NCBI GenBank assembly: GCA_049616325.1
Contig: JBMZHG010000025.1
Span: 1 to 30,406, forward strand
Source: UBA11663 sp049616325
GTDB taxonomy: Bacteria; Bacteroidota; Bacteroidia; Flavobacteriales_D; Sanyastnellaceae
Length of the DNA stretch: 30,406 nt
Direction of reading: 5' to 3'
In this document: positions 25,314-30,406 of the stretch, one piece after another
Layout of the letters: each line of letters opens with the position of its first letter
Position numbering within the stretch: the stretch's first letter is position 1
Position numbers and translations under genes: made by a program
Notes under the pieces: generated by a model
The model's input: only the letters and a program-made list of their open reading frames with translations
The model's database searches: none
What the model was told of the DNA's origin: nothing

Positions 25314-28274
25314 ATGACTACAAGCATTCTCGAAGCGTTGATCCAATTGTTTGCCCTTTTTGCCGCTGGACGCGGCAGCGAGGGAATTGCACTTGGGCGC
25401 ACCCATGCCGCGAGGTACATGCGCAACCAGCTGCCGAAAAAGCTTGCAGACGAAAGTTTGGAACGGTTCGATGAGCTGGTAGATCAGTTTCAGCGAATGC
25501 CCGTGCGTGGAGAGGACATGCATGCGAAACGCCTGTCCAAACTGAGTGTCAAATTGCTTCGGACATGCAGTCAAATCAACAAAGGTCTGGAGTGGCACGA
25601 GAAGCACGTCGTTGTTGTCCGGCTGATGGAGTACCTCCACCAAGTCCCCAATCACGAGACAGGTCGCCTGTTTTTAAAGACGGTAAGCGAGAGCTTTAGC
25701 ATCAATCCAGGAACCAAAGAGGCCATGCAAAGCATGATCGAGGATCCGTTTGCAACCTCACGCGAAAATGTCGCTGGCCTTTTCGAAATCGACGGCGAAG
25801 TTTTGGGTCGTCGGTTTGGAGGTCGGTTGATTGGGTTGCACCTCGACGAGGGCAACCTCTTTTTGTTGAAAGCCGAGGACCAATGCTCTGTTCGAGTTAA
25901 CCACCAAGAATTGCAACCCGGCATGGTGGCTCTATTGGCACCCGGCGGAACCCTTCGAGACAGCATGGGGTCGACGCTCTTTCACAGCGAATTGGTGATG
26001 ATGCGTCAAAAGGCATTGACAACGCAGACGCCCATTGTGCTTCGTGCGGAAGACGTTAGCCACTATTTTAATTTCCCGAAAGAACAGGCCTTGCACCAAT
26101 TCAACTTGCGCGCTGAAGGCGGTCAGCTGGTGGGAATTATGGGGGGAAGTGGCTCAGGGAAATCGACCATGCTCGGGGTGTTGAATGGGAGCACGCGTCC
26201 GACGTTTGGCTCCATCACCTTGAACGGAAAAGACATCTATGCCGACGCCAACGACGTGGCGGGCTGGATTGGTCACGTACCCCAAGAGGACGTGCTCATT
26301 TCTGAGCTCACCGTTCGAGAAAACCTTGGGTTCAACGCACGCCTGAGCCTTGGTCATCTGTCCCAGAGTGAGCGCAACGCCAGAATCGATGAAGTCTTGC
26401 AGTCATTGGGGCTTTGGGAAGTGCAACACCTTCGTGTCGGATCCGTCCTGGAAAAAGTGATTTCTGGAGGGCAGCGCAAACGCGTCAACATTGGACTTGA
26501 GTTGTTGCGTAAGCCACCTGTCCTTTTTCTCGACGAGCCCACGAGCGGACTGTCCAGCCGAGACAGCGAGCAAATCATGGACATTTTGAAGGAGTTGACC
26601 TACGCCGGTCAACTCGTGTTCGTCGTGCTTCATCAGCCTTCATCTGACCTGTTCAAAATGCTCGACCGCTTGTTCCTGTTGGACGGAGGAGGGCACCCCA
26701 TTTTTTGGGGCAACCCTCTTGACGCGGTCAAGCACTTCAATGCCCTTGCGAGTCGCGTGCACTCGGATCAGTGCGAATGCTCGGCGTGCGGAAACGTCAA
26801 CCCGGAACAGCTCTTTGACATTGTCGAAGCCAAAACGGTGGACGAATACGGCAGGAAAACCCCAACCCGGCGAACGACTCCCAAGGAGTGGAACGATTTC
26901 TACACCATCATGCTGGGGAATACGTTGAACGCAGAAGAGGAGTTTGCAGGATCACTCGAGCGTGCCTCCAGCGTTGCAGGCGGCTGGTCTCAGTGGAAGA
27001 CGTACCTCGAACGTGATGTGTTGACCAAACTCAGAAACAAGCAATACCTGATTGTCAACGCATTTGAAGCCCCCGCTTTGGCTTTGCTTTTGGCCGGATT
27101 CATGAGGTTTTTCGAATCGGGAGCCGCTTATTCCTTCCGAGGCAGCGAAAACATCCCCCCGTTTTTGTTCATCTCCGTCATTGTGGCTTTGTTTCTCGGG
27201 CTTAGTGTCAGTGCAGAGGAGATCCTGCGCGATCGAAGCTTGCTGAAGCGTGAGCGCTTTCTTCAAGTGAAATGGCACCATTACGTTCATGCCAAATTGT
27301 CGGTGGTTGCCACCGTTTCGCTCATCCACGCCGCGGGCTTTGTGGCCGTCTCCCATTTCATTCTTGAAATCCCGGCCTTCTTCTTCAGTCACATGCTTGT
27401 GATGTTCGTGGTAGCTCTCTTCGGAAATGTCCTGGGGTTGGTCATTTCTGCTTGGTTCAAATCGGCAAAAGTCATTTACATCGTCATTCCACTTTTGGTG
27501 ATTCCTCAGATCATTTTTGGCGGAGCCATCATCCGATTTGAACGATTCAACCCCTTGTTTTCTCACGCGGATGCCGTTCCGTGGTTTGGCAACGTGATGG
27601 CTTCTCGGTGGGGGTTTGAGGCCGTGGCAGTGGATTTGGCCCGCAACAACCCATACGATCAGCACTTTTGCCTGTGGGAAGACCGGATCTACAGGGCAGC
27701 ATGGCGCCGCGACTTTTGGCTTGCAGAAATGAAGCGAGTCGAAGACGAGGCCCTTTTTGCATCCGAGCTGCTTTCGAGCGAGCGGGAATTGACGAAGTGG
27801 GAGGGAAGGCCTTTCTCATGGCCTTGGACGAATCGTGAAGAAGTGGATTGGGTCCAAATCAAGGAGCGCTACAACACACACTACGGCCAAGCATTCGAGT
27901 CGCGGAACAAACTCCGAGCTGAAGTTGCTGAAACAGAGGACCTCGTGGCCCTGAAGAATCGTGCTCACAACGACGAACTTTGGGAATGGGTCCTGCAAGA
28001 CGACCGCAAGCATCGCGCCGTTCTCACTGAGGGAGCAATCGTCCAAAAGTCAGGCCCCATCCATCGCTACGGCGACGGCACTTCAGGCCGTCATGCGACG
28101 ATGTACACGCCGTTCAAATCTTGGTTTGGGCATTTCTTGACCACGCTTTCTTACAACGTGCTCGTACTCTTGGGAATGAGTGCCGCAATGTGGGCCCTTC
28201 TGCTCGCCACACCTTGGCTCAAGGACGTGTCCTTGCGGGACCTCAGTCTTCGGAAGACATCTCGACCAACTTGA
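25314..28274 (+). CDS. Large ABCG-like ABC transporter (fused ATPase and permease, extra N- and C-terminal domains)
   Basis: The product is 986 aa. Residues 1-145 are an all-helical domain (possibly TerB-like; inference), and about 150-235 a beta-rich FHA-like domain (VLGRRFGGRLIGLHL ... VNHQELQPGMVALLAPGG). The ABC ATPase follows: Walker A GGSGSGKST with Lys283, signature ISGGQRKR (383-390), and Walker B VLFLDEPTSG with Asp407 and Glu408. A CxCxxC-type Cys cluster (DQCECSACG) lies near 482-490. From about 575 come five to six membrane spans of ABC-2/ABCG type (FLFISVIVALFLGLSVSAEE; HMLVMFVVALFGNVLGLV; VIPLLVIPQIIFGGAII). A soluble, charged 150-residue stretch (about 780-930) precedes the last span. 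Such fused half-transporters dimerise; the substrate is unknown. The 3' end overlaps the convergent siaC-like gene by 32 bases. Confidence 0.92.
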   Translation: MTTSILEALIQLFALFAAGRGSEGIALGRTHAARYMRNQLPKKLADESLERFDELVDQFQRMPVRGEDMHAKRLSKLSVKLLRTCSQINKGLEWHEKHVVVVRLMEYLHQVPNHETGRLFLKTVSESFSINPGTKEAMQSMIEDPFATSRENVAGLFEIDGEVLGRRFGGRLIGLHLDEGNLFLLKAEDQCSVRVNHQELQPGMVALLAPGGTLRDSMGSTLFHSELVMMRQKALTTQTPIVLRAEDVSHYFNFPKEQALHQFNLRAEGGQLVGIMGGSGSGKSTMLGVLNGSTRPTFGSITLNGKDIYADANDVAGWIGHVPQEDVLISELTVRENLGFNARLSLGHLSQSERNARIDEVLQSLGLWEVQHLRVGSVLEKVISGGQRKRVNIGLELLRKPPVLFLDEPTSGLSSRDSEQIMDILKELTYAGQLVFVVLHQPSSDLFKMLDRLFLLDGGGHPIFWGNPLDAVKHFNALASRVHSDQCECSACGNVNPEQLFDIVEAKTVDEYGRKTPTRRTTPKEWNDFYTIMLGNTLNAEEEFAGSLERASSVAGGWSQWKTYLERDVLTKLRNKQYLIVNAFEAPALALLLAGFMRFFESGAAYSFRGSENIPPFLFISVIVALFLGLSVSAEEILRDRSLLKRERFLQVKWHHYVHAKLSVVATVSLIHAAGFVAVSHFILEIPAFFFSHMLVMFVVALFGNVLGLVISAWFKSAKVIYIVIPLLVIPQIIFGGAIIRFERFNPLFSHADAVPWFGNVMASRWGFEAVAVDLARNNPYDQHFCLWEDRIYRAAWRRDFWLAEMKRVEDEALFASELLSSERELTKWEGRPFSWPWTNREEVDWVQIKERYNTHYGQAFESRNKLRAEVAETEDLVALKNRAHNDELWEWVLQDDRKHRAVLTEGAIVQKSGPIHRYGDGTSGRHATMYTPFKSWFGHFLTTLSYNVLVLLGMSAAMWALLLATPWLKDVSLRDLSLRKTSRPT

Positions 28275-28620
28275 ACGGAAGCTGGATGATTGCTGCATAA
28301 TCTTCCCCTGCCTCCTGCATGTCCTCGTCTTCCTCCTCGTAGTACCAAAACACTTCGGAAGCGCATTCACACTGCTCAATCCGCTTGAGCAAATCCATCA
28401 AGCACTTGGAAGAACTCGTGTTGAAGTACTCCAGCTTCACATGGACCTCCATCTGGCCAGGCTTGCTTGCACAGAACTCGTTCGTCCAAGTGAGCAGCGT
28501 GTCGTAAAACTGGATGGAATTCTCTGGAATGCTCCTTCCCGCCAACGTCAATTTCTTGTCCATCGCCAAAAACTCCACAAGAGGGGTTTTGGCTGTTCGT
28601 TCAATGATCAAGTCTTGCAT
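28243..28620 (-). CDS. SiaC-family regulatory phosphoprotein (DUF1987)
   Basis: The product is 125 aa. In Pseudomonas aeruginosa, SiaC is phosphorylated by the kinase SiaB and dephosphorylated by SiaA, and its unphosphorylated form activates the diguanylate cyclase SiaD. The family hallmark LEYFNTSSSKCLMDLLKRIE is present, with Thr68 and the following serines where the phosphorylated Thr lies. The C-terminal part (VFWYYEEEDEDMQEAGEDYA) is very acidic, matching family members. It starts inside the end of the SiaB-like gene (20-base overlap), so the pair is one operon. No SiaA phosphatase or GGDEF protein is in this window, so the output here is unknown. Confidence 0.88.
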   Translation of the reverse strand: MQDLIIERTAKTPLVEFLAMDKKLTLAGRSIPENSIQFYDTLLTWTNEFCASKPGQMEVHVKLEYFNTSSSKCLMDLLKRIEQCECASEVFWYYEEEDEDMQEAGEDYAAIIQLPFKLVEMSSED

Positions 28621-29152
28621 CGCGTTTGGCTGAGGGGTGAATGGTCACCGTGAGTACAAAAGTAGCGTGTTTGTCTTTGAAAGGTATAAATTCTCCGTGG
28701 ATGTGGTCCTCAGAACAGGCCCTCAAATCCATGAAGCCCAATCCAGCTCCTCCGGCATTTGTACGCTGGCCATGGACCAATTTTTCAAGTCGCGAGTCCC
28801 GAAGTTCGGCAAGTTTGGGCGCCTTGGCTTGTTCCAAGGCGTGTTGAATGTGTTCTTTTTGGTCTTGGGACACCACGTTGAAGGAAGTCAATTTCATGGC
28901 CCCATTCTCACCAAACCGCAATTCGAAACCACCCTTGCCCGAATGGCGAACAAGGTTTTGAAGCAGCTCGATGGTGCACCTCATTCCTCGCTTGTGCTGG
29001 GTCAAAGACCAGTTTCTCTCGGACAACAATCGTTCCGACCATCCGAGGAGAAGTTCGACCTGACGTTCGGTGAATTCACCACGGTAGGCCAAGGAGGCGT
29101 CCCCTGCAAATGCAGGTGTCGACACGGAGGAACTGAGGGAGCGAGAAGACAT
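28601..29152 (-). CDS. SiaB-family protein kinase (DUF6272)
   Basis: The product is 183 aa. It is a GHKL/HATPase-like kinase expected to phosphorylate its SiaC partner. The N-box-like helix CTIELLQNLVRHS carries Glu62, Asn66 and His70, and the glycine-rich lid is TNAGGAGLGFMDL with glycines 134, 135, 137 and 139. The first 25 residues are low-complexity Ser-rich. It is the upstream gene of a two-gene operon with the SiaC homolog, overlapping by 20 bases. Divergent from the SAM methyltransferase gene (53 bases between). A GTTCTTTG about 18-25 bases upstream of the ATG is a possible -7 element. Confidence 0.87.
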   Translation of the reverse strand: MSSRSLSSSVSTPAFAGDASLAYRGEFTERQVELLLGWSERLLSERNWSLTQHKRGMRCTIELLQNLVRHSGKGGFELRFGENGAMKLTSFNVVSQDQKEHIQHALEQAKAPKLAELRDSRLEKLVHGQRTNAGGAGLGFMDLRACSEDHIHGEFIPFKDKHATFVLTVTIHPSAKRDARLDH

Positions 29153-29205
29153 GGGCTGCTGCTTCTCGTCAAAGAACGAATTTTCTGCCTCAATTTTGCC
29201 GCACG

Positions 29206-29982
29206 ATGGCGCAGGAAATGCAAGAAGGCGTGTGGAAAACTGATTCGAACTGGTTCAAGCATTGGTTCAATTCGGAGGCTTACCACGTTCTCTACGGTCA
29301 CCGCAGCGACGCCGAAGCCGACAACCTCGTCCGCAACCTTGTTCAATCAGGGGTCCTGGGGGAAACAGGAAAAGTCTTGGATGCCGGTTGTGGTGCCGGG
29401 CGTCACGCCAGGGCATTGGCCCAAAACGGTTGGGACGTTTGCGCGTTTGACCTCAGCACAGACAGCATTTTCAAAGCCAAGAAGCACGGCAGCCGTCCCT
29501 CGCCGCATTACCAAGTCTTGGATCTGCGTCACCTTCATGAGGTTGCAGAGTGGGAGGGCAGTTTCGATTTGGTGACCAACTTCTTCACGAGTTTGGGGTA
29601 TTTCGAATCGGAAACGGACCAATCCGCCGTCGTTCAAGGTTTGGGGCAGGTTCTACGACCAGGAGGAAAGCTGCTCATCGACTACTTGAACGTTTCTCAA
29701 GTAAGGGAGTCCTTGGTGCCCTACGAGGTCGCTCAACGACAGGGCACGGATTTTTTCATTCATCGGCGCATCCATGGCGGTTGGATCGAAAAATCGATTC
29801 AGTACGCTTGGAATGGCGTGGATTGCCAACATGTGGAGCGTGTGCAATCGCTGGAGCGAGCTGATTTTGAACGACTTCTCCGCGTTTGCAACCTTCAGAT
29901 TGTTGAAGCCTTCGGCGACTACCAATTGAATCCATGGACCGCCAAATCTCCGCGTCTCATGCTCCTGGCAGAAAAAATTTGA
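29206..29982 (+). CDS. Class I SAM-dependent methyltransferase
   Basis: The product is 258 aa. The Rossmann-like fold shows motif I VLDAGCGAGRHA (57-68), the acidic residue after beta2 (FDLS, Asp82), VLDLRHL, the post-motif SFDLVTNFFTSLGYF and LRPGGKLLIDYL. The N-terminal WKTDSNWFKHWFNSEAYHVLYGHR is typical of a methyltransferase group common in Bacteroidota. The substrate cannot be told: small molecule is more likely than nucleic acid, by inference. It is followed 13 bases later by the ZIP transporter, probably an operon. CAATTTTG lies 7 bases before the ATG. Confidence 0.92.
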   Translation: MAQEMQEGVWKTDSNWFKHWFNSEAYHVLYGHRSDAEADNLVRNLVQSGVLGETGKVLDAGCGAGRHARALAQNGWDVCAFDLSTDSIFKAKKHGSRPSPHYQVLDLRHLHEVAEWEGSFDLVTNFFTSLGYFESETDQSAVVQGLGQVLRPGGKLLIDYLNVSQVRESLVPYEVAQRQGTDFFIHRRIHGGWIEKSIQYAWNGVDCQHVERVQSLERADFERLLRVCNLQIVEAFGDYQLNPWTAKSPRLMLLAEKI

Positions 29983-29995
29983 TTAAACACAAGCC

Positions 29996-30406
29996 ATGCT
30001 CTTGACCACCCTGATTTTGCTCGCCGCGACCCTGCTTGGAGGGTGGGCCTTTGTGTTGATGGGCCAACGCGGAATCGACAACCTGAGTTTGATCTTGTCG
30101 TTTGGAGGCTCATTCATCATCGGAATGTGCTTCTTGCACCTGGTGCCAGAATCGTTCCAAACCTCGGCTTACGCAGGCGTGTTTGTTTTGGCCGGTTTCC
30201 TCATCCAAGGTCTTCTTGAATTTGTCAGCCAAGGCATCGAACACGGACACTTTCACAACCACGAACACGGCGCACATTGTGAAGCAAAGTCGCATTGGAA
30301 ACGGCTGCCTTGGGCAGCCTTGGCAAGTCTTGCCTTGCATGCTGCTCTTGAAAGTATGCCCGTGCTTGACCACAGCCACCACGACCATGCAGGTCACGTG
30401 CATGGG
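29996..30406 (+). CDS. ZIP-family metal transporter, 3' end outside window
   Basis: This frame of 137 codons starts at 29996 and runs off the right edge. It starts with a membrane span (MLLTTLILLAATLLGGWAFV), then LSFGGSFIIGMCFLHLVPE (the HLVPE motif is typical of ZIP helix II-III), a third span, a histidine-rich loop (HGHFHNHEHGAH, 83-94), and SLALHAALES with His115 and Glu119 in the metal-binding helix IV position. A second His-rich patch (DHSHHDHAGHVHG) reaches the edge. ZIP proteins carry Zn2+ or other divalent metals into the cytoplasm. The product is expected in the inner membrane. Confidence 0.88.
   Translation, partial: MLLTTLILLAATLLGGWAFVLMGQRGIDNLSLILSFGGSFIIGMCFLHLVPESFQTSAYAGVFVLAGFLIQGLLEFVSQGIEHGHFHNHEHGAHCEAKSHWKRLPWAALASLALHAALESMPVLDHSHHDHAGHVHG

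Overview
This window looks like a chromosomal segment of a moderately GC-rich marine-type Bacteroidota, most likely order Flavobacteriales (Cryomorphaceae/Crocinitomicaceae-like). That placement is inference from gene content. The evidence is the cysteine-rich GCT-x3-ACNY ... DDGSC repeats in secreted proteins, a short primary sigma factor without region 1.1, Bacteroidota-type -7 promoter elements (TAnnTTTG), near absence of Shine-Dalgarno sequences, a TamL-like outer-membrane protein, and Bacteroidota-specific families (beta-helix lipoprotein, long ABCG-like transporter). I saw no tRNA, rRNA, insertion sequence, CRISPR array or prophage. It reads as ordinary, densely packed core chromosome with a secreted-protein cluster at the left.

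Layout. (1) Positions 1-8000 hold exported proteins around a yebC gene: a secreted trypsin-like (lysyl-endopeptidase-type) protease running off the left edge on the minus strand, an FG-GAP/ASPIC-UnbV protein, and a nine-Asp-box beta-propeller protein. The two complete exported proteins end in an EF-hand/dockerin-like tail. The yebC frame is broken by one base in a G run. (2) Positions 8000-13000 hold a possible small RNA with terminator, a pseudouridine-synthase-like protein lacking its catalytic Asp, a thiolase translationally coupled to an NlpC/P60 hydrolase, a convergent 3-hydroxyacyl-CoA dehydrogenase, and an orphan ORF. (3) Positions 13000-18500 hold a DEAD-box helicase, a glycerolipid-type acyltransferase, a SpoU-type rRNA/tRNA methyltransferase and a BamA/TamA-family protein. 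(4) Positions 18500-23050 are core metabolism and gene expression: accD, rpsO, pnp and the primary sigma factor. (5) Positions 23000-30406 hold an AlkA-type glycosylase, a beta-helix lipoprotein, a 986-aa ABC transporter, a SiaB/SiaC partner-switching pair, a SAM methyltransferase, and the start of a ZIP metal transporter that runs off the right edge.

How they fit together. Thiolase and hydroxyacyl-CoA dehydrogenase are consecutive beta-oxidation steps. AccD and the acyltransferase serve fatty-acid and phospholipid synthesis. S15, PNPase, the helicase, the SpoU methyltransferase and the RluA-like protein are RNA-related. The sigma factor in the window is the expected reader of the TAnnTTTG promoters. 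Four genes on both strands carry such an element exactly four bases before the start codon, which suggests leaderless mRNAs. Packing is extreme: there are several convergent 3' overlaps and one probable divergent 5' overlap.
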